NCBI GenBank assembly: GCA_040757205.1
Contig: JBFLXL010000003.1
Location: 62,001-126,000, forward strand
Length of the DNA stretch: 64,000 bases
Origin: Bacillota bacterium
Lineage (GTDB): Bacteria; Bacillota; Desulfotomaculia; Desulfotomaculales; Desulforudaceae
Direction: 5' to 3'
In this document: positions 51,894-61,728 of the stretch, piece by piece
Position numbering within the stretch: the first letter of the stretch is position 1
How the letters are laid out: every line of letters starts with the position of its first letter
Translations under genes and position numbers: made by a program
Notes under the pieces: generated by a model
Told to the model about the DNA's origin: nothing
What the model saw: only the letters and a program-made list of their open reading frames with translations
The model's database searches: none

Positions 51894-54098
51894 ATGACCA
51901 AGAAACAAGCCGTATACTTCTGCTCGGGTTGCGGTATCGGCGAGGCCCTGGATCTGGCGGCCCTGACCAAGGTGGCGAACAAGGAGTTCAAGATCCAGGA
52001 CGTAAAGGAGCACCCCTTCCTGTGCGGCCCCGAGGGTGTCGCCCTGATCAAGCAAGACGTCGAGGCGGGATTCAACGCCCTCACCATCGCGGCCTGTTCG
52101 GACCGGGTTTGCTACGACGTGTTCAACTTCGGTCCGGTGATCGTGGAGCGGGTGCCCTTGCGGGAACGGGTCGCCTGGGTGCAGGAGCCCGGTCACGAGG
52201 ACACCAACATGATGGCCGAGGACTACGTACGGATGGGCCTGACCCGGATCAAGGCCGCCGAACTGCCGGAGCCCTATATGGCTGAGAACCCGTCCAAGAC
52301 CATCCTGGTGGTGGGCAGCGGTCTCGCCGGCCTGACGGCCGCGTTGGAGGCGGCCAAAGCCGACTACGACGTGGTGCTGGTGGAGAAGAGCGCGAAGCTT
52401 GGCGGCTGGGCCGGACAGGCTTACAAGATGCCGCCCACGAAGGAGCCGTACACCGACCTCGAGGAAAACCCCGTTCCGGCGCTGGCCAAGGCGTTGGCGG
52501 ACCACCCGAAGGTCAAGGTCTACAAGGATGCCGTCATGGAGCAGATCGCCGGCGGTCCCGGCGTGTTCGACGCCAAGATTAAACAGGGCGGCACCGTGGT
52601 GGAGGAGCGGGTCGGCGCCGTGGTGCTGGCGGCCGGATCCCGGCCGTACGACCCGAAGAAGCTCGACTACCTGGGCTACGGCAAGCCCAACGTGGTCACC
52701 CAGTCCGACGTGGAGGCGCTGGCCGTCAGCGGCGATTTGAAGAACGTGAAGCGCGTGGCCTTCATCCAGTGCGCCGGGTCGCGCGACGCGGACCACCTGC
52801 CGTACTGTTCGGCCGCCTGCTGCGTGGAAACCCTGAAGCAGGCCGCCTACCTTAAGGAGTTCAACCCGGAAGCCCAGGCCTACATCTTCTACAAGGACAT
52901 CCGGGCGACGGGCAAATACGAGTACTTCTACAAGGCCGTCCAGCAGACGGGAGCGGTGTTCATCAAGACCGAAATCCCGGGCGTGGCTGTGAGCGAGGAC
53001 GGCGGCAAGCTGGCGGTGGCCGGTAAGGACCTGATCCTGGGCGAGGAGGTCAAGATCGGCGGCCTCGACCTGGTGGTCCTGGCCAACGGCATGCAGAGCA
53101 ACGCCGGCTTCGGTGAGGAGATCATCGCCCAAGCCGAAGAAGAAGCGGCGGCGGCCAAGGAAGAAGAAGCAGTCAAGACCGACCAGATCATCAAGTCGGG
53201 CCTCCTGAACCTGGCCTACCGCCAGGGTCCGGAGATGCCGGCGTTAAAGTACGGTTTCCCGGACTCGCACTTCATCTGCTTCCCGTACGAGACCCGCCGG
53301 ACCGGCATCTACGCCGCCGGCACCGTCCGGGCGACCATGCAGATCCCGACCGCCATCGAGGACGGCACCGGCGCGGCCCTAAAGGCCATCCAGTGCGTGG
53401 AGGCCGTGATCCGGGGCGAGGCGGTCCACCCGAGAGCCGGGGACACCTCCTATCCGGAGTTCTTCATGCAGCGCTGCACCCAGTGCAAGCGGTGCACCGA
53501 GGAGTGCCCGTTCGGGGCGATCAACGAGGACGAGAAGGCCAACCCGCTGCCCGAGCGGACCCGCTGCCGGCGGTGCGGCACCTGTATGGGCGCCTGCCCC
53601 GAGCGGATCGTCTCCTTTAAGGACTTCTCGGTGCCCATGATCGGCGGCATGGGCAAGTCGATCGAGGTTCCGGAAGAAGACGAGGAAAAACCGAGAATTC
53701 TTATCTACGCCTGCGAGAACGACGCCATCCCGGCGCTCGACATGGCGGGCGTCAGCCGCCTGCGGTTCGCTCCCTGGGTGCGTGTCATTCCGCTCCGGTG
53801 TCTCGGTTCGCTGAACCTGGTCTGGATCTCCGACGCCATGTCGGGGGGCTTTGACGGCGTGATGCTGCTGGGCTGCAGACACGGTGACGAGTACCAGTGC
53901 CACTTCGTCAAGGGCAGTGAACTCGCCGAGATCCGCCTGTCCAAGGTTGCGGAGACCCTGGACCGGCTGGGCCTTGAGTCCGAACGCTGCCGCATGCACC
54001 AGATCAGCATTATGGACTACTTCCGGATCCCGCAGCTCCTCGAGGACTTCATGAAGCGGCTCGACGAGCTCGGTCCGAACCCGATGAAGGGCTTCTAG
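51894..54098 (+). CDS. qmoB: Quinone-interacting oxidoreductase subunit B
   Basis: 734 aa. N-terminal cysteine-containing domain (YFCSGCGIGEALD), FAD fold (SKTILVVGSGLAGLTAAL), HdrA motif IQCAGSRDADHLPYCSAACC, ferredoxin clusters RCTQCKRCTEECPFGA and RCRRCGTCMGACPE, and an MvhD-like C-terminus (LLGCRHGDEYQCHFVKG). ATG at 51894 directly follows the qmoA stop. Partner of QmoA in the electron path to AprBA. Confidence 0.96.
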   Translation: MTKKQAVYFCSGCGIGEALDLAALTKVANKEFKIQDVKEHPFLCGPEGVALIKQDVEAGFNALTIAACSDRVCYDVFNFGPVIVERVPLRERVAWVQEPGHEDTNMMAEDYVRMGLTRIKAAELPEPYMAENPSKTILVVGSGLAGLTAALEAAKADYDVVLVEKSAKLGGWAGQAYKMPPTKEPYTDLEENPVPALAKALADHPKVKVYKDAVMEQIAGGPGVFDAKIKQGGTVVEERVGAVVLAAGSRPYDPKKLDYLGYGKPNVVTQSDVEALAVSGDLKNVKRVAFIQCAGSRDADHLPYCSAACCVETLKQAAYLKEFNPEAQAYIFYKDIRATGKYEYFYKAVQQTGAVFIKTEIPGVAVSEDGGKLAVAGKDLILGEEVKIGGLDLVVLANGMQSNAGFGEEIIAQAEEEAAAAKEEEAVKTDQIIKSGLLNLAYRQGPEMPALKYGFPDSHFICFPYETRRTGIYAAGTVRATMQIPTAIEDGTGAALKAIQCVEAVIRGEAVHPRAGDTSYPEFFMQRCTQCKRCTEECPFGAINEDEKANPLPERTRCRRCGTCMGACPERIVSFKDFSVPMIGGMGKSIEVPEEDEEKPRILIYACENDAIPALDMAGVSRLRFAPWVRVIPLRCLGSLNLVWISDAMSGGFDGVMLLGCRHGDEYQCHFVKGSELAEIRLSKVAETLDRLGLESERCRMHQISIMDYFRIPQLLEDFMKRLDELGPNPMKGF

Positions 54099-54328
54099 TT
54101 CCGGCGGGGGGCCGGGTCACTGGCACCGCCTGCGTGGCCCGGCGCTCCACCCCGCCAGACGGGCGCGGGGGTGGCTGGAATCAGGATCCTGGATCTTTGG
54201 CAACCAGGGCGAGTGCGCCGCGTTCCTCCTCCGGTTCGGCCGCGGTTTTTGGCGGCGGTATGGGGTGAGGTGCCGTACCGGGATGACCCGCTGATTCGTA
54301 TTCCCCGGCGGAACAGTCAAGCGCTGCG

Positions 54329-54370
54329 CTTTCAGGCCTGAAAGGTTTGGTTTTGATTCTACGGTATAAA
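54329..54370 (+). promoter_or_regulatory. Palindrome and -10 upstream of hdrC
   Basis: A 16-bp perfect palindrome CTTTCAGGCCTGAAAG (54329-54344) lies 20 nt before a TATAAA (54365-54370), the likely -10. It would occupy the -35 area. The 5' half of this 300-nt gap holds nothing else recognisable. Confidence 0.5.
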
Positions 54371-54401
54371 ATCTGGACCAGTCTGGAGGGGGTAGAGCAA
54401 T

Positions 54402-54989
54402 ATGACCGCCGACAAGGGGACATCAAGGTACGACCCCACCTTTGCGAGAGAGCTTTCCAAGATGGAAAACGGGGAGTACGTCAGCCAGTGCATGCAGTGC
54501 GGTTTGTGCGTGGTGACCTGCCCGGCCCGGCACTTGATGGATCTGCAGCCGCGGAAGTACTTCAAGGCGATCCAGGCCGGCGACAAGGACAAAGTCCTGA
54601 AGGCGAACACGCCGTGGCTGTGTACTTCATGCAACCTGTGCACGGTAAGGTGTCCGCGCGGCATTCCGATCATCGACTTCATGCACGGGATGAAGAAGTA
54701 CCTGGCCGACACCAAGGGCGCCAAGGTTACGCCGGGAGCGCTGTTTTCCAAGACCTTCTTCGACAACATGATTAGCCGCGGCCGCCTGTGGGAGGCCTTC
54801 CTGACCGGGATGTTCTACCTGAAGGCCGGGCCCAAGGCCATGCGCGACGCGATGAAGATGACCGACGTGGCCATACCGATGGTGATGAAAAGGCGCCTGC
54901 CTCCCTTGCCCGGCAAGGCCGTCAAGGGCAAAAAGGATTTGAAGAAGATCTACAAGAAGGCCTCCGCACTGGCGAAGGAGGGACACTAG
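54402..54989 (+). CDS. hdrC: HdrC-like iron-sulfur protein
   Basis: 195 aa with two ferredoxin clusters: CMQCGLCVVTCPARHLMD and CTSCNLCTVRCPRGIPI, then a helical C-terminus (KGKKDLKKIYKKA). It resembles the HdrC subunit of heterodisulfide reductase, and replaces QmoC in Gram-positive sulfate reducers. Its stop overlaps nothing; hdrB starts immediately (1-nt gap). ATG at 54402 after GGAGGGGG. Confidence 0.93.
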   Translation: MTADKGTSRYDPTFARELSKMENGEYVSQCMQCGLCVVTCPARHLMDLQPRKYFKAIQAGDKDKVLKANTPWLCTSCNLCTVRCPRGIPIIDFMHGMKKYLADTKGAKVTPGALFSKTFFDNMISRGRLWEAFLTGMFYLKAGPKAMRDAMKMTDVAIPMVMKRRLPPLPGKAVKGKKDLKKIYKKASALAKEGH

Positions 54990-55877
54990 ATGGCGTACAT
55001 TTACTATCCGGGCTGCGCGTCGGAGGCGACCGGTAAATCCAACCACATTTCGTTCGAGGCGGTGGCGCACGCCCTGGGCCTGGAACTGGCGGGCGAGATT
55101 CCGGACTGGAACTGCTGTGGCGCGACCCTGGTGGCCAACGCCATCGGCGACTTCGCCCAGATGGCGCTGGCGTGCCGCAACCTGGCCCTGGCCGAGAAGA
55201 AGGGGCACGACATCATCGTCGCCTGCAGTTCCTGCTACCTGAACCTGGCGTGGCCGAACGAGTTGATGCGGATCAATCCGGAATTCGGCAAAAAGCTCAA
55301 CGAGGCTTTGGGGGCCGCGAACCTTTCCTACAGCGGCAAGCTGAAGATCAAGCACGTGGTGGACGTGTTGGCCAACGAGATCGGCGTGGAGAGAATCAAA
55401 GAGCGGACCATCAAGCCGTTGAACGGCTTGAAGGTGGCCTGCTACTCCGGCTGTCAGACGGTGCGCGCTCTCCGGCGCCCGGACTTCGACGACGTGGAGT
55501 ACCCGCAGGTGATGGGCCGGATCGTGGAGGCCGTGGGCGCGGAGGCGGTGGACTTCCCGCTGGCCGCCCGGTGCTGCGGCGGTTCGCAGCAGTTCGCCAA
55601 CCCGGAGCTGATCTACGACCTGACCGGCAAGGTGCTGGATTCGGCGGCGGCCGCCGGGGCGGACGTCATCGTCACCACCTGCCCCATGTGCGCCATGAAC
55701 ACTGACGTGTTCCAGGAGAAGATCGGCAAGCTCAACAAAAAGAAATACAAAATGCCGGTCCTGTTCCTGACCCAGCTGATGGGCGTGGCCTTCGACCTGA
55801 AACCGAAAGACCTGGCCTTTGGCTACAACATCGTCTCGCCGTACGGCAAGCTGAAAAAGTACGGGGTCAAAAAGTAA
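54990..55877 (+). CDS. hdrB: HdrB-like CCG-domain protein
   Basis: 295 aa with two CCG domains: CAS...NCCGATL...CSSC and CYSGC...RCCGGSQ...TTCPMC, the pattern for unusual non-cubane [4Fe-4S] clusters of HdrB. Membrane helices are absent, so with HdrC it is soluble, unlike QmoC. Likely site of electron entry from a thiol/disulfide or ferredoxin carrier. ATG at 54990, immediately after hdrC. Confidence 0.93.
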   Translation: MAYIYYPGCASEATGKSNHISFEAVAHALGLELAGEIPDWNCCGATLVANAIGDFAQMALACRNLALAEKKGHDIIVACSSCYLNLAWPNELMRINPEFGKKLNEALGAANLSYSGKLKIKHVVDVLANEIGVERIKERTIKPLNGLKVACYSGCQTVRALRRPDFDDVEYPQVMGRIVEAVGAEAVDFPLAARCCGGSQQFANPELIYDLTGKVLDSAAAAGADVIVTTCPMCAMNTDVFQEKIGKLNKKKYKMPVLFLTQLMGVAFDLKPKDLAFGYNIVSPYGKLKKYGVKK

Positions 55878-55897
55878 CCCAAACAGGGGGACAAACC

Positions 55898-55948
55898 AAA
55901 AAAGGGGACAGTCCCCAACCAAAAAAGGGGGACAGTCCCCCTTTTTTT
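55898..55948. repeat. GGGGACAGTCCCC repeats after hdrB
   Basis: Two copies of AAAAAGGGG(G)ACAGTCCCC with T-rich 3' flank; the second forms AAAAAAGGGGGACAGTCCCC followed by CTTTTTTT. Likely acts as the terminator of hdrCB. Confidence 0.9.
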
Positions 55949-56281
55949 CTTCTCTCCGGTTCATAAGCCGCGCGGTATAGTGAACCCGGCAGGGAACAAC
56001 AAAACAGGTGACCGTGGCGCTGTGATTCCTGAAAGCCGGCTGACTCGCCGGCTCTTAGAACCGCGTGTGCTGCGGGGGTGACGGGGTGTGGGCGGATATT
56101 CGTTCAAACTGTCGGCACGGGTGCTTCTATTGCTGCTCGGTGTTTTGACGCCCGAGCTTTCCTGTCGTCCGGCCCTGAAGACCCCGCCGTACCCGCCGCC
56201 CGGCACGTCGGCGGCGTTGACCTGGAACGCTCAAATGAGGATAATAAGAGCAAGAACATTTTGTCCGGGGGGGTTAAGCAC

Positions 56282-57442
56282 GTGAGTTGGAGAAGGAAGC
56301 TGGCGTTCACGGCCCTTGTGGCTCTGGTAGCCGGGATAATGTTTGCCGCCGGCAATATGGCGGTCAGGGATTTCCGGCCGCAGGAGCCGCTCACCAACGT
56401 CAACAATCGTACGGCGGTGGCTGCTCCCGAGTTACCCGGTGTAGATTCCGGCACGATCGTCAAGATCGTGGAGCGTGCCGGGCCGGCGGTAGCCAAGATC
56501 GACACGGTGGTGCCGGCCTCCGGCAGGGAATGGAGTCCGTTCTTTGACGATCCTTTCTTCCGTGACTTTTTCAGCCGTCCCGACATCTCACCCCCGCAGT
56601 CCGGCCCCAGCCGCCGGGGCATGGGGTCCGGTTTTCTGTTCTCTAAGGACGGCTACATCCTGACTAATGAACATGTGATCCGCGGTGCCGAGGAAATCTG
56701 GGTAACCCTGACCGGATTTGAAACACCGCTCGCCGCGAAGGTGGTGGGCTCGGATTACGACCTCGACCTGGCGGTCATCAAGGTGGAAGCCCCGCGCAAG
56801 CTGCCCCACCTGAAACTGGGTGATTCGGACAACGTACGGGTCGGTGAGTGGGTGATCGCCATCGGCAACCCCTACGGTCTGGACCATACGGTCACCGTCG
56901 GGGTGATCAGCGCCAAGGGCCGGCCGGTGACCATCGAGGACCGGTATTACGACAATCTTCTGCAGACCGACGCCTCCATCAATCCCGGGAACAGCGGCGG
57001 CCCGCTGTTGAACCTCCGGGGCGAGGTGGTGGCGATCAACACGGCCGTCAACGCCCAGGCCCAGGGGATCGGCTTCGCCATCCCGACCAGCACCATCCGC
57101 CCCGTACTCGACGAGTTGATCGAGACCGGCGGTATCAGCCACGCCTGGCTGGGGGTGCAGTTGGACACCGTTTCCCCGGAACTGGCTCGCTACCTGGAGC
57201 TGCGAGCGACCACCGGGGCGCTGGTGATCGGAATTGTGGCCGACAGCCCGGCGGCCAGAGCCGGCTTCCGGCCGGGGGACGTGATTCTGGAGTTGAACGG
57301 GGCCCAAGTGAGTAACCCGGAAAAAGTGATCCGGGCGATCCGGACCCATAAGGCGGGCGAAACCTTGAAGGTGAAAGTGTTCCGGGACGGCGGCGCACAC
57401 GAGCTGGAAGTGAAACTGGGCGAGAAACCAGCCCGCCGCTAA
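56282..57442 (+). CDS. HtrA/DegP-family serine protease
   Basis: 386 aa. N-terminal signal/anchor helix (FTALVALVAGIMFAAGN), trypsin-like domain with catalytic His in TNEHVI, Asp in YDLDLAVIKV and Ser in NPGNSGGPL, then one PDZ domain (AWLGVQLDTVSPEL...GFRPGDVILELNG). GTG at 56282 preceded by GGGGGG; the open frame extends upstream but is not family-like. Acts outside the membrane on misfolded proteins. Followed by palindromic repeats. Confidence 0.92.
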   Translation: MSWRRKLAFTALVALVAGIMFAAGNMAVRDFRPQEPLTNVNNRTAVAAPELPGVDSGTIVKIVERAGPAVAKIDTVVPASGREWSPFFDDPFFRDFFSRPDISPPQSGPSRRGMGSGFLFSKDGYILTNEHVIRGAEEIWVTLTGFETPLAAKVVGSDYDLDLAVIKVEAPRKLPHLKLGDSDNVRVGEWVIAIGNPYGLDHTVTVGVISAKGRPVTIEDRYYDNLLQTDASINPGNSGGPLLNLRGEVVAINTAVNAQAQGIGFAIPTSTIRPVLDELIETGGISHAWLGVQLDTVSPELARYLELRATTGALVIGIVADSPAARAGFRPGDVILELNGAQVSNPEKVIRAIRTHKAGETLKVKVFRDGGAHELEVKLGEKPARR

Positions 57443-57503
57443 CCCCGCCCCGAAAAGCGCCGCACGCCGTAAAAGGCGTCTGACATCTTTTATACCTTTG
57501 GCG

Positions 57504-57526
57504 AAAAAGGGGCCAGGCCCCTTTTT
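57504..57526. repeat. AAAAAGGGGCCAGGCCCCTTTTT element, second copy
   Basis: Identical to 33889-33911, 60 nt after the htrA stop; likely terminator for htrA. Confidence 0.85.
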
Positions 57527-57599
57527 CGTGGCGACCCTTTTTCATGGTGCGCCAATAGGGCCGGGACCAACCAACCCCGGATGCTATGTCTGTTCCGGA

Positions 57600-57717
57600 C
57601 CCCCAAAAAGGGGCCTGACCTTTTTAGACTTTCTTGCGTTGAAGGTCAGGGAAAGCAAAACAGGAAAATAGGGAAAAAGGGGCCTGTGCAGGGAAAAAGG
57701 GGCCTGGCCCCTTTTTA
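57600..57717. repeat. Degenerate GGGGCCTGGCCCC repeats
   Basis: Several AAAAAGGGGCCTGACC/GGGGCCTGTGCAGGG variants ending in AAAAAGGGGCCTGGCCCC-TTTTT at the copA 3' end. Related to the other palindromes. Confidence 0.85.
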
Positions 57718-60240
57718 GAGGGGGGCGGGCTTGAACCGGCGCAGGCGCAGGGAGTTCAACACAACGGAGAGCGAACTGAAGGCCATCGCCGCGGCCGCGA
57801 GCATGGGGTTTAAGAGGATGCCGTAAAAAGGATACAGCACCCCCGCCGCCACGGGGATGAGCACGATGTTGTAGGCGAAGGCCCAGAAGAGGTTTTGCTT
57901 GATCATCCCGATGGTGGCCTTCGATAGCCCAATAGCCTTGACCACGCCGCGCAAATCCCCGGTGATCAACGTCACGTCGGATGCTTCCATGGCCACGTCG
58001 GTGCCGGTCCCGATGGCGATGCCCACGTTGGCCTGGGCCAGGGCCGGAGCATCGTTTAAACCGTCGCCGACCATAGCCACGACCTTGCCTTCTTCCTGAA
58101 GCCGCTTGACCTCCCGCGCCTTGTGTTCCGGCAGCACCTCCGCCAGCACCCGCTGGATGCCCGCCTTCCCGGCGACGGCCTCCGCCGTCCGGCGGTTGTC
58201 CCCCGTCATCATGATCACTTCGAGGCCGAGCCTTCTCAACTCCCGGACCGCTGCGGCCGAGTGCTCCTTCAAAGTGTCGGCCACCGCCAGGACCCCGGCC
58301 GCCCGGCCGTCCACGGCCACGAACACGCACGTCTTCCCCTCGTCCGACAGGCGCCGGGCGTCTTCTTCCAGGTCCCCGACGGCGACCCCCCGCTCGTTCA
58401 TCAGCAGCCGGTTTCCGACCAGCAGCGCGCGGCCGTCCACCCGGGCCTGCACGCCGTGGCCCGGCACGGCCTCGAACGCCTCCGGTTCGGCCAAAGCCAG
58501 TCCCCTTTCCTTCGCGCCTGCCACGACCGCCTCTCCCAGCGGGTGCTCCGATCGTGACTCGACCGAGGCCACCCACCGCAAGAGTTCCTCTTCCGCTTCC
58601 CCGAAGCCCTTCCCCAGAATTACGTCGGTCAGCGCGGGCCAGCCCTCGGTCAGGGTGCCCGTCTTGTCAAACACCACCGCCTGCACGCGGTGGGCGGTCT
58701 CCAGGCTTTCGGTGTCCTTGAACAAAATCCCGTTCTCCGCGCCCACCCCGGTGCCGACCTGGATGGCGGTCGGAGTGGCCAGACCCAGGGCGCACGGGCA
58801 GGCGATGATCAACACGGCGATGGAAGTGGTCAGCGCGAAAATGAAGGCCGGCGGGGGGCCGAACAGATACCAGAGCGCGAAACTCAAAACGGCCGTCCCC
58901 ACCACCGCCGGGACGAAATAGGCGGCGACCACGTCCACCAGGCGCTGGATGGGCGCCTTCGACCCCTGGGCTTCCTCCACCAGCCGGATGATTTGGGCCA
59001 ACACCGTGTCGCGGCCCACCCGGATCGCTTCAAAAGTGAAGGAGCCGGTCTTGTTGATGGTCGCCCCGACCACCTCGTCTCCGGCGCCCTTTTCAACGGG
59101 AAGGCTTTCCCCGGTCAGCATCGATTCGTCCAGGGCGGACCGCCCGGACACCACCACGCCGTCCACCGGCACCCGCTCACCGGGGCGCACCAAGATCAGG
59201 TCGCCCACCTCCACCTCGGCGATGGCGATGTCCACCTCCCGCCCGTCCGGCCGGATCACCCGGGCCGTCTTGGCTTGCAGGCCCATCAGCTTCCGGATCG
59301 CCTCCGAGGTTTTGCCCCGGGCCCGTGCCTCCAGCAGGCGGCCGAGCACGATCAGGGTGGTGATCACGGCGGCGACGTCGTAGTAGAGCTGGTACGGAAA
59401 GCCCAGCCCGGTCAGGAAATCCGGGAAAAGGGTCATGGCCGCGCTGTACGTCCAAGCCGTGGTCGTGCCCAGGGCCACCAGCACGTTCATGTCCGCCGCG
59501 CCGCGGCGCAGCGCCGCGTAGGCGCCGGCGTAGAAGCGCCGGCCGGAACCGAACTGCACGGGCGCCGTCAGGAAGAGCAGCACCAGCGGCGCGGTGAGGA
59601 AGTGCGGCGCAAACCCCGCCCAGGGAGGGTACATGTGCGGCAGGCTGCCCAACAACACCACGGTGGAGAAAAACGCCCCCACGGCAAAGTCCCAAGTCAG
59701 CCGGCGCATGTGCCGTTCCCGGGCGGCACGCTCCCGGTCCTCGCCGGCCTGCGCCTCGAGGGCCTCCACCTGGTAGCCGGCGTCGCGAACGGCCTGCTCC
59801 AGCGCACGTACCGAAACGACTCCGGGATCGTAGTCCACCGTCGCTCTCTCCGCGGCCAGGTTGACGGCGGCGTGGTGTACGCCGCCGGTGCGGGCCAGCG
59901 CTTCCTCCAGCCGCCGGACGCACGAGGCGCAAGTCAAGCCCCGGACGGGCAGGGTCACCCGCACGCCTCCGGCGGGCGCGGCCTGGTACCCGGCGGCGGA
60001 CAGGGCCGCCAACAGCTCGGGGACCTTGACCCGGGCGGGCTCGTAGGTGACGGCCGCCTTCCCCGTGGCGAGGTTGACGGTGGCCTCCAGGACTCCCGTG
60101 ACTCCGGCCAGCGCCTGTTCCACCCGCCTTACGCAAGCGGCGCAGGAGACACCCTCCACCTGGAGGTCAAGCCTCCGGGTGTCGGCCGCCCCATTCCCCC
60201 ACCCCCCAGGCCCGGCAAAGCGGCGCGGTTTCTCGTTCAA
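57715..60240 (-). CDS. copA: Copper-type P1B ATPase (CopA)
   Basis: 841 aa. Two N-terminal HMA metal-binding domains ([10 protein letters not shown] and [10 protein letters not shown]), eight helices with the CPC motif ([11 protein letters not shown]), phosphorylation motif [11 protein letters not shown] (SEHPLGEA), TGDN and [10 protein letters not shown]. This is the Cu(I)-exporting P1B-1 pattern. TTG start at 60240 has GGAGGTG upstream. No copZ, csoR or other copper genes nearby. Confidence 0.95.
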   Translation of the reverse strand: MNEKPRRFAGPGGWGNGAADTRRLDLQVEGVSCAACVRRVEQALAGVTGVLEATVNLATGKAAVTYEPARVKVPELLAALSAAGYQAAPAGGVRVTLPVRGLTCASCVRRLEEALARTGGVHHAAVNLAAERATVDYDPGVVSVRALEQAVRDAGYQVEALEAQAGEDRERAARERHMRRLTWDFAVGAFFSTVVLLGSLPHMYPPWAGFAPHFLTAPLVLLFLTAPVQFGSGRRFYAGAYAALRRGAADMNVLVALGTTTAWTYSAAMTLFPDFLTGLGFPYQLYYDVAAVITTLIVLGRLLEARARGKTSEAIRKLMGLQAKTARVIRPDGREVDIAIAEVEVGDLILVRPGERVPVDGVVVSGRSALDESMLTGESLPVEKGAGDEVVGATINKTGSFTFEAIRVGRDTVLAQIIRLVEEAQGSKAPIQRLVDVVAAYFVPAVVGTAVLSFALWYLFGPPPAFIFALTTSIAVLIIACPCALGLATPTAIQVGTGVGAENGILFKDTESLETAHRVQAVVFDKTGTLTEGWPALTDVILGKGFGEAEEELLRWVASVESRSEHPLGEAVVAGAKERGLALAEPEAFEAVPGHGVQARVDGRALLVGNRLLMNERGVAVGDLEEDARRLSDEGKTCVFVAVDGRAAGVLAVADTLKEHSAAAVRELRRLGLEVIMMTGDNRRTAEAVAGKAGIQRVLAEVLPEHKAREVKRLQEEGKVVAMVGDGLNDAPALAQANVGIAIGTGTDVAMEASDVTLITGDLRGVVKAIGLSKATIGMIKQNLFWAFAYNIVLIPVAAGVLYPFYGILLNPMLAAAAMAFSSLSVVLNSLRLRRFKPAPL

Positions 60241-60259
60241 CCCTTACACCTCCTGTCAA

Positions 60260-60301
60260 TCCAGAAGCCAGAAGCCAGAATTCAGAATCCAGAATCCAGA
60301 A
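60260..60301. repeat. CCAGAAGCCAGAATTCAG low-complexity repeat
   Basis: Imperfect tandem CCAGAATYCAG units, same type as 2535-2606 and 63603-63640. Confidence 0.8.
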
Positions 60302-60375
60302 CGGGAAGTCCGCCGGGAGTTGGTGTTAGGGTTTCCCCGGCCGGCGGCGCGCACTCATCCGGGATCCGTGAGTGG

Positions 60376-60404
60376 TTCACAAGGCGGGACAACTCCATTA
60401 TAAT
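60376..60404 (+). promoter_or_regulatory. Promoter upstream of dacF
   Basis: -35 TTCACA (60376-60381), 17-nt spacer, -10 TATAAT (60399-60404, perfect consensus), 28 nt before the ATG at 60432. Confidence 0.8.
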
Positions 60405-60431
60405 GAAAAAAACAAACTACCTGGGAGAAGA

Positions 60432-61640
60432 ATGAGCAAGTTCTTTCGTCTCTTATTTCTGGTTTTACTGTTTTTCCTGCTGCCGACCGGCGGCGCGCAG
60501 GCCGGGGAACCCCAAATCGTGGGCGAAGCGGCGGTACTGATGGACCTGGACACCGGCCGTTTCCTGTATGAAAAGAACGCGGACCGGGCGATGTCCCCGG
60601 CGAGCACCGCCAAAATCCTGACCGCCCTCGTCGCGGTGCAAAACGGTCGTGACCGGCTGGACGAGCGGGTTGTGATGAGTGAGGCCGCGATCCACGTCGG
60701 CGGCTCGGCGATTTGGCCCACCCCGGATGAGGAGTTCAGCCTGCGGGAGTTGCTCTGGTCCGTCATTCTGGTCTCGGCCAACGACGCGGCCACGGCGGTG
60801 GCCGAACACGTGCACGGGTCGGTCGAGGAGTTCGTAGCGGCCATGAATGCCCAAGCCTGGCGGTTGGGGGCGCACAACAGCCATTTTGTGAATCCGCACG
60901 GTCTGCACGACGAGCGGCAATACACGACCGCCCGGGACCTGGCCCTGATCGCCCGTGCCGCTCTCGCCCAACCCCTGATCCGGGAGATGACCGCTACAAA
61001 GACGTACCGGCTCACCCGGGCCGACCCGGACGCCTTGAGCCTTTTGGTGAACCACAATAAGCTCCTTTGGCGTTACGAAGGGGCGATCGGGCTCAAAACC
61101 GGGTACACCGTCCCGGCCGGGCAATGTCTGGTTTCGGCCGCCGAGCGCAATGGGCGGACGGTGCTCGCCGTGGTGCTGAAAAGCGAAGGCACCAACATTT
61201 GGACCGATTCGGCCGCCCTTTTGGACTACGGGCATAACCGCTTCCGCTCTCTGGTCCCCGTGCGCGAGGGGGACGAAATCGGCTCGGTGCCGGTGGTGTT
61301 CGGGAACGGCAAGGCTGTCCTGCGTGCCGGTTCCGGCGTGACCCACGTGGTGCCGGTGGACGATCCCGCACCGGTGCGGTGGCAACTCCGCCTGGAACGG
61401 GAGTTGATCGCGCCGCTTGGCGCCGGCGAACAGGTGGGCACCCTGATCGTGCACTGCGGGGATGAAGAAATCGGACAGGCGCCGGTCCTGGTCGCCGCCG
61501 CCGTCCCCCGCCTGCCGAGTACGACCTGGTGGTACCGCGCGGGGCTGGTGCTCGGAGGCCTCTTTTTGCTGATTTTGGGCCTGCGGTTCAGCATTCGGCG
61601 CAGCCGCGCCCGCTACTACCGTCGTCGCCGCCGCCGCTAG
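60432..61640 (+). CDS. dacF: D-alanyl-D-alanine carboxypeptidase (DacF-type)
   Basis: 402 aa, penicillin-binding DD-carboxypeptidase. N-terminal signal peptide (FFRLLFLVLLFFLLPTGGAQA), active-site SxxK in SPASTAKIL, SAND in VSANDAATAVAE, and KTG in GLKTGYTVPAG; C-terminal PBP5-like domain and a hydrophobic/basic tail (LILGLRFSIRRSR) that anchors it in the membrane. It trims pentapeptides. ATG at 60432 with GGGAGAAG. Confidence 0.93.
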   Translation: MSKFFRLLFLVLLFFLLPTGGAQAGEPQIVGEAAVLMDLDTGRFLYEKNADRAMSPASTAKILTALVAVQNGRDRLDERVVMSEAAIHVGGSAIWPTPDEEFSLRELLWSVILVSANDAATAVAEHVHGSVEEFVAAMNAQAWRLGAHNSHFVNPHGLHDERQYTTARDLALIARAALAQPLIREMTATKTYRLTRADPDALSLLVNHNKLLWRYEGAIGLKTGYTVPAGQCLVSAAERNGRTVLAVVLKSEGTNIWTDSAALLDYGHNRFRSLVPVREGDEIGSVPVVFGNGKAVLRAGSGVTHVVPVDDPAPVRWQLRLERELIAPLGAGEQVGTLIVHCGDEEIGQAPVLVAAAVPRLPSTTWWYRAGLVLGGLFLLILGLRFSIRRSRARYYRRRRRR

Positions 61641-61728
61641 CCGCCTTAAACCCTTTGAGCCGGCCCGGTCATACTTGCCCGACTGCACCGGATGTGCAGG
61701 AGAAGGGCCTTAGAGGGGATGATGAACT

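Noticed and set aside
54099-54401. qmoC gene between qmoB and hdrC
   Set aside because: The 300-nt gap has no frame with cytochrome b features; only a palindrome and a -10 are found.
56088-56285. Small open frame with a signal-like start upstream of htrA
   Set aside because: It overlaps the htrA start in another frame, has poor composition and no family similarity; kept only as a weak possibility.
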